The translations under genes and the position numbers were made by a program. The notes beneath the pieces are model-generated. The model had not been told where the DNA came from. It worked only from the letters and a program-made list of their open reading frames with translations, and searched no databases. Source: Orychophragmus violaceus (taxonomy: Eukaryota > Streptophyta > Magnoliopsida > Brassicales > Brassicaceae). From it: a stretch of DNA of 64,000 nucleotides. This document shows, one piece after another, positions 1 to 12,432 of this stretch; position 1 is the first letter of the stretch, and each line of letters opens with the position of its first letter. The DNA lies in NCBI GenBank assembly GCA_030180135.1, contig CM058232.1, positions 77,233,001-77,297,000 of the forward strand, read 5' to 3'.

Positions 1-1663
1 GCAAATCCTCCGAAAAAGCCAAGTAATCCACCAAAAAACGGAATGCAGATGGCAATGAACATGGTTAAAGCTGCTCCATCAAATCAAGTGTTATAAATTC
101 ATATTGTTTTTTTTGTGTAAGAGTATTTATTAAATCTGAAACGAAAAAAACTTACCAACATATAGAGTTCGAGTGATGAAACGGAGTTTGAAAGAAGGAT
201 CAAACATCAATTTCTTTACCAAAAAGGTTTCGAGCATATCAAAAACCGGCATTGCATAGATCTGATAGCTTCCAATAACATGGACAACAACGAATGCGTT
301 AGCCATGACGATAAGCCAAGTGGGTTTCTCCAACGAAATAAGAATATTGTCTTCTACAGTGTTTCCAAAAATATAGTAGCAAACGAATGCAACGGGGAAA
401 TAGCAGATGGCGACTACAATGTAGGCGACCACCACTCCTTTCCACATTGAGATCTTAGATGGTTTCTCAGGTGTTGAAGGAATAGTAGCTTGAATCTCCA
501 ACACAACATTGTGGCCCGCATACGCAAATGCGACATCCCCTAGTGCGTTCAAGAAGTTGAATACTTTCCCTGAGCTCGTCGTGGCTCTAAACGAGTAGTC
601 TACATCTGGCTGAACCCCTTTCTTCACTGAGGCTCCCCAAGCGATTGTCGAGTAGCTGTATATTTTAGAAACAATTTCATACTAAGAGATCTTACATTAC
701 ATAAAAGTTACATACCATAAATAGTAAATAGGCAACATATGAAAATCCATTCGTTATCAATTAATTGTGAGTTAAAAACCAAGAGTAATATGGAATCATA
801 AACTGAAATCTGATTATAGATGAATGGTTGAACCGATTTTTTTGCTCGGTTTAATTCGGCTGAATTTTGTAAAAACCGAACTAACCGAAAACGAATTACC
901 GACACCAATTAACCAAACTAATCGAATTTGGACTTACCTCAAGGACATAACGGCGGCAGCTAGGGAGACACCAGATATAGAGTTAAAGTTAGGGAGGTGA
1001 GAGAGAACAAAATGTACAGAAGCAAAGATCATGATCCAAAAGGTAGTTCTTATGTCTTTGCAATCAGTGCAAAGAAGGTCATGGATTTTTTTCAATGACT
1101 TTCCTCCCGTCACCATGTACACAATGTTCACACCTACTTCGACAATTAGCTGTTGTGGTACCACAATCCACAGTCCGAGCTTCTCTCCAAATGCGTGCTG
1201 ACCTAGCTCGTGGTACCTATCGAACCTCTTCCCCGGAACCATCTCGTGCATCTCCACCATTTGCCATAGTGTGTAAAATGTTATCACCCATGACATTATC
1301 ATGACTGTCACTCCAGGTCCCCTAACATCATATAAAATTATAAACCAATCAATATATAAAAATATTATTGACCTCTTTGTAGATCATGTTCAAATTTATT
1401 GTTAAAGATATGGTAACATTTAAATATATATAGCATCCTAAGTTGAATTAAATTGAGATAGTTTGGGTATGTATTGTATACCATCCTAGGTTGGACATGG
1501 CATAGGGCAAGCTGAGTACACCAGCACCGACCATGGCTGTGACATTGTGAAACGCGGAGTACCACCATTTAGCGTTTCTGGAAGACGTTATCGGCAACCA
1601 ATCGTCGACATTCTTCTGTCTTACGGATGCAGCCTCGCTTGTGGACAATTCATTTTTCCCCAT
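1..1663 (-). CDS. LHT-family amino acid transporter (LHT5/LHT2-like), 3' end outside window
   Basis: Plasma-membrane proton-coupled amino acid symporter of the lysine/histidine transporter group (AAAP family), as known for the family. Four exons are readable on the minus strand: 1482-1663, 938-1321, 156-655 and 1-70 (partial), all with GT-AG introns and consistent phases, giving about 378 of some 440 residues. The start is the ATG at 1663 (MGKNELSTSE); an upstream TTG in frame is not needed. Family landmarks seen: DDWLPITSSRNAKWWYSAFH, AMVGAGVLSLPYAMS, EMVPGKRFDRYHELGQHAFG, LGDVAFAYAGHNVVLEIQ and YQIYAMPVFDMLET. No frameshift or stop is seen, so it looks intact. The residues resemble LHT2/LHT5; the LHT5 assignment rests on the neighbouring gene order (remembered A. 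thaliana AT1G67640 next to SRP72 and a YqaJ-like gene). Confidence 0.93.
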
Positions 1664-2433
1664 ATTATTTCTTCTCAATGTCTACAAAACAGGAATTGAA
1701 ACCGAGAGAGGGAGAGAAAAATGTGACACACAAAAGGTATTGTGAGAATGATGAGAGTTAAAAAAAATGTAAGAGGCACAATTACAACACCAACGTTGTT
1801 AGATTTGTGCCTTGCAATGATAAAAGAACTGGTTTCTTTCGATTCATTTATACAACTTAATTCCACTATTTTGTTTTATTTAGCTAGTTAAAAATAGAAA
1901 GAATGTGTTGGTTGGATAAACAGGTTGTGTGTTATCTATACGACAGGTTAGTTCGTTTTATGTTTCATAAGATAGTCGTGAGCTAGCTGGGGAAGCCTTT
2001 CATGGGAATGTTGTGGTGTATGTTCTCTAATTACAGTTAATACCACTAAAGGGTTCTTTGATACTATGTATTTTTGTAAAGTCAATGATTTTCTTCAAAA
2101 TGCATGAATTTCGGGGATGCCATGTAAAGAATGTTTTGCTATTATTGACCAAAAATATCAGTTATTGATTTTTATTTTGTTGTTTACCCATGTTTTATTA
2201 GTCAACATCTATTTACTTTTTTCTTGTCACAACTGTAATATTGAATTACTAATTTAGGACGGATATAACAAGTTACAGCCCACACCTTCCCCTGTTAATA
2301 TACATGCCTCACAAACATATCAGCCGTCTTCCATCAGAATTCAAACCCTATTAGCTAGTTAACTGGAAATCTCAACCTATTTCATCAAATCTCACTAAAA
2401 ATTTGGTAAAAAGAAAGAACACAGAAGTTAATG
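1664..2433. other. Intergenic region upstream of the LHT-like gene
   Basis: AT-rich non-coding sequence holding the promoter and probable 5' leader of the transporter. I see no credible gene, RNA or clear repeat boundary in it. Short ORFs here have no recognisable domains. Confidence 0.5.
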
Positions 2434-2441
2434 CATGAGCT

Positions 2442-3019
2442 ACGCCTCCGCAAAAAAACCGGAACCGAAATACCGAACCAAACCCGAATAAAAAAAGACG
2501 AACCAAACCCGAACCGGCGAAATATCCGAATGGATCCTAAACCTCTATATCCGAAGAACCAAAACCGAACATGATCCGAACCGAAAACTGAATGGGTATC
2601 CAAAAATCCGAACTACAATTATATATCAAAAATATTAGTTATATTTAGACTTAATTATACAAAATTATAATCACAAACACAAATATATTGGTTAGTTTTA
2701 GACCAAAATTGCTAAAATATCCAAAATAATTGGTTAGTTTTAGACCAAAATAGCTAAAACATCCAAATAAACGAAATATACGAAATTCTCGCTATATTTG
2801 TCTAAATTTAACAATTTTTTTGTTCAAATTAACCAAATTTTATTTTTGTTTTATGATTTTTCGGGTACCCGGACCCAAATCGAACCCGAATGGAACGGAA
2901 CCGAACCCGAATCGAAACTATAAAATACCCGAATGGGTCTTATATGCCTAAACCCGAAAATCCGAAAACCTGAAAAATCCGAACCAAACCCAAATGGATA
3001 TCCGAACGTCGAGGCCTAC
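2442..3019. mobile_element. Candidate non-autonomous hAT-like element with CCGAACC-rich sequence
   Basis: A 578-bp segment is bracketed by an 8-bp direct repeat CATGAGCT at 2434-2441 and 3020-3027. Its ends are loosely inverted (left ACGCCTCC; right end reversed GTAGGCCTCGACG). Both outer thirds are rich in degenerate CCGAACCCGAA/ATCCGAA units on the same strand, with an AT-rich middle that contains a short duplication around 2690-2760. There is no transposase. The 8-bp duplication fits hAT-type insertion; the terminal repeats are too weak to be sure. Confidence 0.4.
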
Positions 3020-3027
3020 CATGAGCT

Positions 3028-4129
3028 TTTTTAGTTAATCGGGGAATCTCTGGGCTGATCCAATTAATCTCCAGAAGAAGGGCACTGATGACTAGTTTGG
3101 TTTCAGATTTTTTAATGAGGTCTAAGACATGATTTCATCTTTATCTGACTAAATGGTAGTAATAATTTAGTTTTCAGCAGAAGTCGAACACATAACTAAC
3201 ATGTTTACGGTTTGTCCCAACCCAACTCATGCCACGAAGCTACCAATCCTTGGTTAAATACGGAATTGTTCATGCTGGAGTTGTTTGTTATATAAAGAAA
3301 ACAACTATTGTTTCTATAATAAAATCATGTAAGTGATATATATATATATGTATATGTATGTATATGTCAGTATATATGTGGAGTTTATAAGATACAATTC
3401 AATTCAAGAACAATGACGAAATTTGTTTGTCTTTAGTTACAAACTAATTACCAATTTCCATCGATATCACATGATTCAGATGCAAAACTAGAAGAGTCAA
3501 GATGTGAAACGCGGACAAGACTCAAAGAAATATGTAAGAAAAGAGAGAGCAGTAAAAAAAGACTGAATAAATTAGCCACAACGAATAAAACGGCACAAAG
3601 TCTTGCTGGATTCATATATTTTTAGCTTAAAAAGGAAGACGAGAAAGGACTTGGGTCAATAAGGGTTTACTCTTCTCTCATCGCTTGCAATTCATTTCTT
3701 CGTATTAACACTTCTCAGGTGGTTGTTTCGTCTCTCTCCTGTTCGGCTATATTTATCATAGCTTAATGATTCAGCCATGCTCCTTCAAAATGGACGTATA
3801 GGATAAGAGAAAACGTGAATACCGACGAACATATAAGAAAGAGAGAATCAGAGTTCATATAAACACATATCATGACCTTAACTTGCAGAGAACCTAAATG
3901 GAAGAAAGGGATTTCGCAAACATGATGAGCAACGATTACAAGAGAAAAGACTAGGAAAAATTTCACAAGTTCTGAATGACCTTTCCCAAAATGGAAAAGG
4001 TCCTTAATATTTTATTTAACAACTCGCAACAGTTAAAACAAACAAAGGCAATTTATTAATGAAGTGACTAGACTGACGCGTCAGTCCCAAATCCTCTTTT
4101 ACTCTCATATAAAATCTCCGTATTTGAAA
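3028..4129. other. Non-coding AT-rich stretch
   Basis: No gene was recognised. There is a short TA/TATG microsatellite around 3340-3380. The right part may include the 3' LTR or 3' untranslated region of the decayed gypsy whose pol end starts at 4130, but I could not match an LTR to it. Confidence 0.4.
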
Positions 4130-4576
4130 ATTCTTATCCTCAAGGTTTAAAAACGAGTATTTCTTCATCAAGTCAAACATCAACTCTTAAGTAGTTTCTT
4201 CACTTGGTTCATATGTCCATTTTAGAGAACCTTTGTTGCTGCATGCCCTTATCGATTCACCATTTTCCTTTCCAAGATCCTCTCCGGTTCTTTACCCAAT
4301 ACATCTTGTGCTACAAAGGGTAGTTAGTGAGTTGTGACAACTTCAACTGAGATATGTGAAATATCGGGTGGATTTGTGAAGAAGCATGGATATCCAAATT
4401 AAAGGCCACCTTTACCACACCTGTCCACAATCTTTAGTGATGCAAAAATACAAGAAAAAAGTTCCAAAACTTTGGTCACCTCTAACGGTGTTGGTGTTTG
4501 TTCATGTTCTTGCATCAGGTGATTATCAAACCAGAGCTCAACTCCTCTCTTATGCTTTTGAGTTGTGGGAGCTAAC
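4130..4576 (-). pseudogene. Ty3/gypsy polyprotein C-terminal remnant
   Basis: Read on the minus strand in shifting frames, this gives the typical end of a plant gypsy pol. First comes an integrase C-terminal stretch resembling KVAFNLDIHASSQIHPIFHI followed by SQLKLS. After a degenerate gap comes a chromodomain-like tail (ATKVLVKWTYEPSEETT, then LMKKYSFLNLEDKN). Several frameshifts and stops show it is dead. It ends exactly at the Copia A target site, and gypsy gag-protease in the same orientation resumes beyond Copia A at 37850-39410, so both are probably parts of one old element. Confidence 0.65.
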
Positions 4577-4581
4577 GTTTT

Positions 4582-4849
4582 TATAGAGATAAAGAAAGAT
4601 AGATATACGCACTCAGTCATTTACTCCTACAAACACAATTATTCTCACTTTTATAATTACATATGCCCACATGTTTTATTCCCTCACTCATTACATCTCC
4701 ACCATCTTGTGCTACTACTCATTACGTAACACCATTCCTTCTATTGTACCAAGACCTATTCTTATGTATATATATATATATATATATATATTACAGCCTC
4801 TTGTCAATGATAACATAGACCTTTTCCATACGATTGTCCATTTCTTTTA
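4582..4849 (+). repeat. Copia A 5' LTR
   Basis: Begins TATAGAGATAAAG and ends TTCTTTTA, immediately before the PBS. Contains a (TA)n run near 4765-4790 that is shorter in the right LTR. Matches 36960-37213 over its whole length. Confidence 0.9.
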
Positions 4850-4865
4850 TGGTATCAAAACCAAG
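4850..4865 (+). promoter_or_regulatory. Copia A primer binding site (tRNA-iMet)
   Basis: TGGTATCAAAACCAAG abuts the 5' LTR; the canonical initiator-Met primer site is TGGTATCAGAGC. Two or three mismatches fit an old element. Confidence 0.8.
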
Positions 4866-4980
4866 GCAAGAATCCTTGATCTAATCTCTGAAACCTCTTC
4901 TTCTTCTACCTGCTATTCACACATTGTGATCTCGCGATTTTTACTATACTACTTACGTACTTCAATCACAAAATCATGTG

Positions 4981-5629
4981 ATGTCTACTACCTATGATTC
5001 TTCACCAACCATGGATATCACGACGACAGATTCACCATATTATCTGCATCCGTCTGATAATCCAGGGGCATTATTTACACATGTCCTACTAAGTGGAGAC
5101 AACTACTCTGAGTGGGCAACCGAGCTGTGGAACTCGCTTCAAGACAAACGCAAGATTGTTTTTTTAGATGGAACTATCCAGAAACCCGCCTCTAATCCTG
5201 AGCTAGCTCGATGGATCTCTGCCAACTCCATGATTTTTGGATGGATTCGCACAACAATTGACCGGTTGTTCGTTCATCTGTTCCTTATGTATCTGACGCT
5301 TTTAAACTTTGGGATTCACTTAAGAGTCGTTTCTCTGTGAAGAACAGCGTGCGCAAACACCTTCTTGAAGATTAAAGCACTAACTGCTAACAGAACGGTC
5401 AATCAGTTCAAGACTATTTTGGTTGTCTGTCCAAGTTGTGGGAAAAATCACAAAATTTCAAATCATCGATTACTTATACCTGTGATGCTTTCGCAGAGCT
5501 TGAGAAAGAACTAGAGGAGGCGAGGGTTCATAAATTTCTATTTGGGCTCGATGAATCTCGTTTCAGTACAATTTGATCCCAGATCATTGATGAAGATGCA
5601 GTTCCTGATCTCAACATTGTCTACTTTTT
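4981..5629 (+). pseudogene. Copia A gag (N-terminal half), frameshifted
   Basis: The ATG at 4981 opens a copia gag with the usual start features: HPSDNPGALFTHVLLSGDNY, then EWATELWNSLQDKRKIVFLD. The frame is lost near 5280, and homology continues in another frame (LWDSLKSRFSVKNSV, then LSKLWEKSQNFKSS and FLFGLDESRF) with internal stops. The zinc-knuckle region, protease and most of the integrase are missing: at about 5630 the sequence jumps directly to the integrase end. Confidence 0.8.
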
Positions 5630-5973
5630 CAGGTGAACCTCTCAGTCAAGTTTTGGGGAGAAAGTGTTCTTACAACAGGGCATCTTATCAACCGGACTCT
5701 GACGCCCTTTCTTCGTGGTAAGCCACCTTACGAGATGCTTCATGGTGCTCCTCCACCATACGACTCTCTTCGTACGTTTGGATGTCTCTGTTATGCTTAT
5801 CGCAGACAACAAGACAAAGATAAATTCTCGGACTGTAGTCGCAAATGCTTAATCCTAGGCTATCCATATGGCAAGAAATCTTGGACACTTTACGATATTG
5901 ATCGGAAGGAATTTTTCTCCATCAGAGATTTTATTTTTTCGAAGATCAGTTTCTGGGGGACACTACTGCTTCT
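5630..5973 (+). pseudogene. Copia A integrase C-terminal fragment
   Basis: Reads KFWGESVLTTGHLINRTLTP, PPYEMLHGAPPPYDSLRTFG, LILGYPYGKKSWTLYDIDRK: the end of the copia integrase core and the following conserved block. It is cut at 5973 by insertion of Athila-like 1; the protein resumes after 11252 with the linker to reverse transcriptase. Confidence 0.85.
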
Positions 5974-7147
5974 TGATATACCATGGATTTTAGGGATTTA
6001 AACCATGGTATATATCTTATTTATCGAGTCTTATGTTATGTTTTGGAGTCTTTTTAGTATGTTTACAGGTCTAGGTATGTTTGGAGCAGAATTGGACATT
6101 ATGGTGCATTCTGGAGCATTTTGGAGTATTGACCCGAGAGGAAGAGTTCACTGCCCGTTTCACAGACCTGTGTTGATCGACACAGAGGGTGCAACGATCG
6201 ACACAAGGTCGACACAGAATTTTCTCGGCGGTTAATGAAGAGTATGGAAATTGCAAATTTGCCCAGAAGTTCCTTATAATTACAAAGAAGCCCCAGCCGA
6301 CTTTAGACCATTATATTAGGGTTTTTAAGCCATTGTTTAGGCAACGCTTTACTTACACTTTATTCTATTTTCAGAGAGAGTTAGGGGCTGATCCTGCTCT
6401 CGAAAGAGAGAGGATTTTGAACACCAGTTCTTTATTTGATTTTATAATATTTGGTTTTCTATTCATGATGTTTTCTGTTCCGATGAACATGTCTGAGTAG
6501 ATTACCTGTTAAGTTTAGGGATTCTCATTAGGGATTTCATGGAATTATAGGTTAATAAATCTATAGGGATTCATATATGTTAGTTCTTCATCTAGGTTTG
6601 TTCTTATTGCTTAATCTGAATTAGCTACCCAGATTTATGATGTTAGGTTGATTGATGCAACGACAGTTGGTTAATTAGCTAGAAAGAACCTAGATGAGCA
6701 ATTTAATTACTCGCAAAGGAATTTGGTTTAATTAGATTGTGAACATATCGAACTTGGAATTAAAGCTGGTTTAATCTGTTAGTAATTGCAAAGGAATTTG
6801 GATTGCTGCACTTAGACTTAGAGAATTCTCACAACGACAGTTGGTTAATTCTATATCTGTGTTTGAGTTCTAGAACAGTTCTTAATTAGATCCTGAATGA
6901 TTGATTAGTTTATGTTCCTGATTTCCTGAGAACTCCCTAGACTTCTTCGCCTTCCTTGCTCACAAACTCGCCTGATTTACTTTCTGCTTGCTTTTTAGTT
7001 TCTAATCATATTTGCTTTCTCCTAGTTTAATCTTAATAGTTCTAAATCTATCGTTGACCTGAGTCCCTGTGGATTCGATACCCTAAGTACTACAACTACA
7101 TCACTGTGCACTTGCAGTTAGTATAGGGATTAAAACTAGACCTATCA
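5974..7147 (+). repeat. Athila-like 1, 5' LTR
   Basis: Contains a dyad cluster at 6171-6214 about 200 bp inside the LTR and a TATA-like TTATATT near 6311. The U5-side end has CTATCA next to the PBS. Confidence 0.93.
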
Positions 7148-7153
7148 AGTTTT

Positions 7154-7171
7154 TGGCGCCGTTGCCGGGGA
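7154..7171 (+). promoter_or_regulatory. Athila-like 1 primer binding site (tRNA-Asp type)
   Basis: TGGCGCCGTTGCCGGGGA, the PBS typical of Athila-group elements, lies 6 bp after the LTR end. Confidence 0.88.
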
Positions 7172-7294
7172 CTCTTTTGAGTCTTCGATAGATTTGAACT
7201 TAGGGTTTAGACTAGGTTTTTCGTTTTTATTTTTTTTGTTACTAATTTTTTTTTTTCATGTTCTTGCGTTTTAAGGTACGTCTGTAATCACCTT

Positions 7295-7377
7295 GCATCG
7301 ATCGACACGGTCCTGTGTGTCGATCGACACATCTTCGAGCTTGCATCGATCGACACTACTCTGCATCGATCGACACA
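7295..7377 (+). repeat. Dyad cluster (four CGATCGACAC copies) in Athila-like 1 leader
   Basis: CGATCGACAC begins at 7299, 7321, 7347 and 7367, i.e. spaced 22, 26 and 20 bp. It lies between the PBS and the first gag-derived reading frame. Confidence 0.85.
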
Positions 7378-7386
7378 GCGCGTAAG

Positions 7387-8752
7387 ATGATGGGAATGAT
7401 GGAACGGATGTTGGAAAATCAGCAGAATAACTCGTTCTGCAGAGGCTATGGTTCCTATTCATTCACTAGGAATTACAAATCTCCATCATATCAGCCTGTT
7501 CCTCCTCACAATACACAGTCTGATAAGCTGATGAGTATGATGGAGCAGTTATTGGAGAAGCAAGAAGAAGATTTGAACTACATCAGTGGCTCTGGATTCC
7601 AAGGAAACAGGTCTGGTAATCAGCGAGGTAACAAGTTCTTTAATGGTGGACAGAGGAGTGCTTTCCCAAGCAATCAAAACTCTTCTGTATATGGACAGAC
7701 TGCTGATTATCAGAAGCCTTTGCAGAAAGGTAATTCTCATCAGAGAACCTATGAAACTTATCAGACACCTCCTGCTGCTAATGCTTATAAGAGCAAGATG
7801 GAATCCATGATGGAGCAGTTGCTAGAGGATCAGACTAAGACTGCTGTAGACCTCGACAGGAAGCTGGATGCTATGCATGAAAATCTGAATGGTAAGTACA
7901 CATGTGAAGAAGCTAGATGTTCAAGTTCAACAAACAGCTGGAGAAATACAAAGGCAAAATGAAGCTGGGAAAGCTAAACAGAAGCTGTACATCAATGCTG
8001 TAACCATAAGAGATGAGGTTGACTTGCTGGGAGAAGAAGAGAGCATAATCTCGGATTTTCTGGGTGAATTCTGTCTGTCTGAGACAAACATCGATCGACA
8101 CAACTCGTGCATCGATCAATGCATCCCCGATAAGCCTGATGGATCTGAACATAATCACCTTGTGTCGATCGACACACCTACTGCATCGATCGACACAGAT
8201 CGCAGAGGAGATCAGAAGCCTGCAACAGTCCCATAACGAGTCTATAAGCCCATTATGCCATATCCTAAGGTTCCTAAACCCTCTAAACAAGAGCTAGAAG
8301 TGGCTAACTGCATGAAAGGGATGGATAAGAAGGTGAATGAAGCACCACCAGTTGAAGCTTCGCGAGTTCATGCAAAGAAGATGATCTCCACTGATGGTCA
8401 TCTGAAAGAAGAAGTTCAGATTGGTGGAACTACATTATCTGATAGTAGAGAGAAGAAGATGGCGGTTCTTCTTGAACCTGCTCTAACATCTTCAGAGCCT
8501 GAAACTGCTCATAAGCAGAAAGCTCCAAACATCAGATCTGCACCAAAGGTAAGGTATAAATCACCTAAGCTTAAACCTCCTGACCACATTGTTTTGAATG
8601 CAGGAAAACGCAGTGTGCCACCCAAGCTTCGCTCCCGCCCTGCTTCTACTCCTTCGTTCCTTGGAAAACCTCATGATCTGAAAGACTATACACCTCCTTG
8701 GATGAAGAGATATTCACAGAGACACTCAAAGTCTCTGTTGAAACCGCCATGA
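7387..8752 (+). pseudogene. Athila-like 1 gag-derived ORF remnants
   Basis: Two frames carry parts of the C-terminal half of the Athila-type gag. 7387-7962 has repeated MMEQLLE blocks, FQGNRSGNQRGNKF and KLDAMHENLNGKY. 8255-8752 ends in TPSFLGKPHDLKDYTPPWMK, then QRHSKSLLKPP. The capsid and protease regions present in element 3 (17019-19670) are absent. Dyad motifs sit between the two blocks at 8089-8200. Frameshifts make a full product unlikely, though the last block matches the end of the element 2 ORF closely. Confidence 0.75.
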
Positions 8753-10074
8753 ATCAAATCTCTATCCCACGGTCAAGCTATTGACCTTAAACAAGCGCTG
8801 AGTGGGAGGCAACCGACTGTTAGGTTTGCATAATTTATTTTTGGTGTTTTCATTAGGATTTTACGTTTTTATTTTTTGGTGAATTTTGTTTGCAGGTTTC
8901 GACAGAATCGCAATGCGTCGATCGACACAACCTTGTGTCGATCGTCACAACACGAAAGAAATCGCATTGCAGCGATCGTTGCGGTCCTAAGCAACGATCG
9001 ATCCTAAACGAAAAATCGCCCTGCAACGATCGACGCACTTAGTGCAACGGTCGATGCATGTGCGACAGAGATAAAAACCCGACAGACATAATTTCATCTT
9101 TTATTTATTTTTCTTTTTACCAACCCTGAGCTTAACACTACTGGGGACAGTGTGTTTCAAGTGTGGGGAGGTAGCTACTGACCTTATCTTTCTGTTTTCT
9201 TAAGAGTCAGTCCAGTTTTCAAAATTTGTTTTATTGAGTCAAAATAGTTTAAGTAAGAAACGATGATTTTTTGAGAATATTAACAGCACTTGCAGAAACT
9301 TAAGTGACCATTGGGATGAAGTTGCAGATTAATCTATGACTATTAGAAAACCCAAACACAGATCAACCTACTAAGGACATCCACATCACTTCAGGTATCA
9401 GAGGATCCTTTTACTGACTTCACCTTAATACTAACTTAATTTTCTCACCTAAGGGCTTGGTATACCTTGTGTCGGATTCCCTTGTTAGTTCTGACACAGC
9501 CTGTAAACCTGTCCTATTTGGTTCCCTTCTCCCCTTCCATAAAAAAAAAGAATAATAAACTGAGGATGAGTTAGTAACTCCGAAGTGGTAGCTACAACTA
9601 TCATCTCCTGTGCATCCATGGAATGTGTCCAAAGTACACCCCTTTACGGGAAGAGCACTGATAAAAAAAAAAGATACCCAATGGGGAAAAATCAGAATGC
9701 TAAGGAAGGGAAAAGAGAAGAAAGGGACCAGAGAAAGATAGTATGGTGGTCTAGAGCTGGCAAAGTAAGAGTCCATGTGACCTTTGATCGATACTCCTTA
9801 GGTGAGACCGCACTTAAATACTCGCAGAAGTCAGTAGGGTGAATTTGAATGCGTGAATGTGATTGTGGAGTTTACTTAGGACAGTTGCTAAGTGTGGGGG
9901 AAGTATATGTTGGTCTTGATGTCTGCAGGTGAAATCTTTCATGTGGCTTACTAAGGGGAATCTGAGTGTTGTTGCTTCGAAGATGAAAAGAGTTTCTGAA
10001 AGTTTTCAAACCTCTTCACCATGTTTTAGTTCTTTCCTTGCTTAAGGGCAAGCAAGAGCTAAGTGTGGGGGAGT
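8753..10074 (+). other. Athila-like 1 3' non-coding region with purine tracts
   Basis: About 1.3 kb without coding, shared in outline with elements 2 and 3. Six dyad-like motifs lie at 8916-9055. GTGTGGGG-type purine tracts occur near 9158, 9890 and 10057; only the last abuts the LTR and can act as the plus-strand primer. Confidence 0.7.
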
Positions 10075-11252
10075 TGATATAACATGGATTTTAGGGATTT
10101 TAACCATGGTATATATCTTATTTATCGAGTCTTATGTTATGTTTTGGAGTCTTTTTAGTATGTTTACAGGTCTAGGTATGTTTGGAGCGGAATTGGACAT
10201 TATGGTGCATTCTGGAGCATTTTGGAGTATTGACCCGAGAGGAAGAGTTCACTGCCCGTTTCACAGACCTGTGTCGATCGACACAGAGGGTGCAACGATC
10301 GACACAAGGTCGACACAGACTTTTCTCGGCGGTTAATGAAGAGTATGGAAATTGCAAATTTGCCCAGAAGTTCCTTATAATTACAAAGAAGCCCCAGCCG
10401 ACTTTAGACCATTATATTAGGGTTTTTAAGCCATTGTTTAGGCAACGCTTTACTTACACTTTATTCTATTTTCAGAGAGAGTTAGGGGCTGATCCTTCTC
10501 TCGAAAGAGAGAGGATTTTGAACCCCAGTTCTTTATTTGATTTTATAATATTTGGTTTTCTATTCATGATGTTTTCTGTTCCGATGAACATGTCTGAGTA
10601 GATTACCTGTTAAGTTTAGGGATTCTCATTAGGGATTTCTTGGAATTATAGGTTAATAAATCTATAGGGATTCATATATGTTAGTTCTTCATCTAGGTTT
10701 GTTCTTACTGCTTAATCTGAATTAGCTACCCAGATTTATGATGTTAGGTTGATTGATGCAACGACAGTTGGTTAATTAGCTAGAAAGAACCTAGATGAGC
10801 AATTTAATTACTCGCAAAGGAATTTGGTTTAATTAGATTGTGAACATATCGAACTTGGAATTAAAGCTGGTTTAATCTGTTAGTAATTGCAAAGGAATTT
10901 GGATTGCTGCACTTAGACTTAGAGAATTCTCGCAACGACAGTTGGTTAATTCTATATCTGTGTTTGAGTTCTAGAACAGTTCTTAATTAGATCCTGATTG
11001 ATTGATTAGTTTATGTTCTCGATTTCCTGAGAACTCCCTAGACTTAACGCTTCGCCTTCCTTGCTCACAAACTCGCCTGATTTACTTTCTGCTTGCTTTT
11101 TAGTTTCTAATCATATTTGCTTTCTCCTAGTTTAATCTTAATAGTTCTAAATTTATCGTTGATCGGAGTCCCTGTGGATTCAATACCCTAAGTACTACAA
11201 CTACATCACTGTGCACTTGCAGTTAGTATAGGGAATAAAACTAGACCTATCA
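10075..11252 (+). repeat. Athila-like 1, 3' LTR
   Basis: Copy of 5974-7147, preceded by the polypurine tract and followed by the CTTCT duplication. Confidence 0.93.
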
Positions 11253-11590
11253 CTTCTCGTGTGTCACCGCCAATGTCACAGCCTGATATTACGGTTGATG
11301 ATTGGCTTTTAACGGCTCCTTCACCTCTTCCTCCGGCATAACAACCTTCCACTCTTCCTCCGACACTTCCCCCTCTCTACATTATACATTCTGTTACAGA
11401 AGCCGATTCATCTGTTCCAAACACAGAGCCTTCTACGCCTCCATCTCGGAATATGCTCGAGGAACCGGTTGGTGGTCCTCTGCCGGATCACTCTTCTCCT
11501 GGACTTCCAGAACTACCTGGTCATGGTCACAGGTCTCACAAGCCATCAGTGCTCCTCAAGGACTTTGTCGTCAATGCCTTTCTAAATAGT

Positions 11591-11640
<50 letters not shown>

Positions 11641-12432
11641 TTTCATAGTCTCCACCTCTCGGTCTTCCACACTCGGTATCAGGTACTTCCTCTTATTCCA
11701 TCTATGATTATCTATCACGAGTGAATTTTTCTTCAGGACATAAAGCTTTCCTCGCAGCTTTAACGTCCAATGTAGAGCCCGTAAGTTATAGAGATTCCAT
11801 AACCGATGATGTTTGGAAAGGTTCAATGCAAGATGAGTACTCAGCTCTCGATATTAACAAGACTTAGGATGTCACCACTCTTCCTCCGGGAAAATGGTCT
11901 ATTGGCAGGAAATGGGTTTACAAAATCAAATATCATTCAAATGGGAAGATATTACGACACAAATCCCGTTTGGTATCTCTTGGTAATCGAAAACGTGAGG
12001 ATCTCGATTACACATACACTTTCACACCAGTTGCAAAGCCGACTACTGTTCGTGTTCTTCTTCAGATTGCGACTATGAAGAAGTGGGAATTCATCAGATG
12101 GATGTGCATAATGCATTTTTACATGGAGATTTACATGAGGAAGTGTACATGAAATTCCCTCCAGGTTTTGAAAATCCGGATCCTACTAAAGTATGTCGAC
12201 TTCGCAAGTCTATCTATGGTTTAAAAAAAAAGCCCCTCGATGCTGGTTTTCTAAGCTAAGTACTGCTCTTCAGCAATACGGATTCAAACAAAGCAGAGCC
12301 TACTACTCCCATTTCTCGTTCAGTAAGGGAATGACTAGTCTACATATTCTCATCTATGTCAAAGATTTCATTATCACTGGAATTGATGTCTCTACTATAC
12401 AGAAGTTCAAGAATTATCTCGGACGATGCTTT
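11253..12432 (+). pseudogene. Copia A pol: linker and reverse transcriptase N-terminal part
   Basis: After Athila-like 1 the copia protein resumes: a Pro/Ser linker, KPSVLLKDFV, then VSYRDSITDDVWKGSMQDEY, GRKWVYKIKYHSNGKILRHK and HQMDVHNAFLHGDLHEEVYM (RT). Stops and frameshifts are frequent. A (TC)n tract at 11595-11637 interrupts the linker. Cut at 12432 by Copia B; continues at 36114. Confidence 0.85.
11595..11637. repeat. (TC)n microsatellite
   Basis: About 21 uninterrupted CT units inside the Copia A linker region. Confidence 0.95.

Larger units (their letters stand above)
5974..11252 (+). mobile_element. Athila-like element 1 (non-autonomous Ty3/gypsy)
   Basis: LTRs 5974-7147 and 10075-11252 (1174 and 1178 bp; about 19 substitutions by eye, 1.6%) start TGATATA and end CCTATCA. 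TSD CTTCT at 5969-5973 and 11253-11257. The PBS matches the Athila tRNA-Asp type (TGGCGCCGTTGCCGGGGA at 7154-7171), and a GTGTGGGGGAG purine tract precedes the 3' LTR. The interior has only gag-derived pieces and no protease, RT or integrase, so it must have moved using another element's enzymes. Confidence 0.93.

Noticed and set aside
2385..2603. 72-residue Phe/Gly-rich ORF
   Set aside because: Antisense reading of the CCGAACC repeat.
4671..4997. 108-residue ORF over the Copia A 5' LTR
   Set aside because: Lies across LTR and PBS with a TA microsatellite; a chance frame, not a gene.
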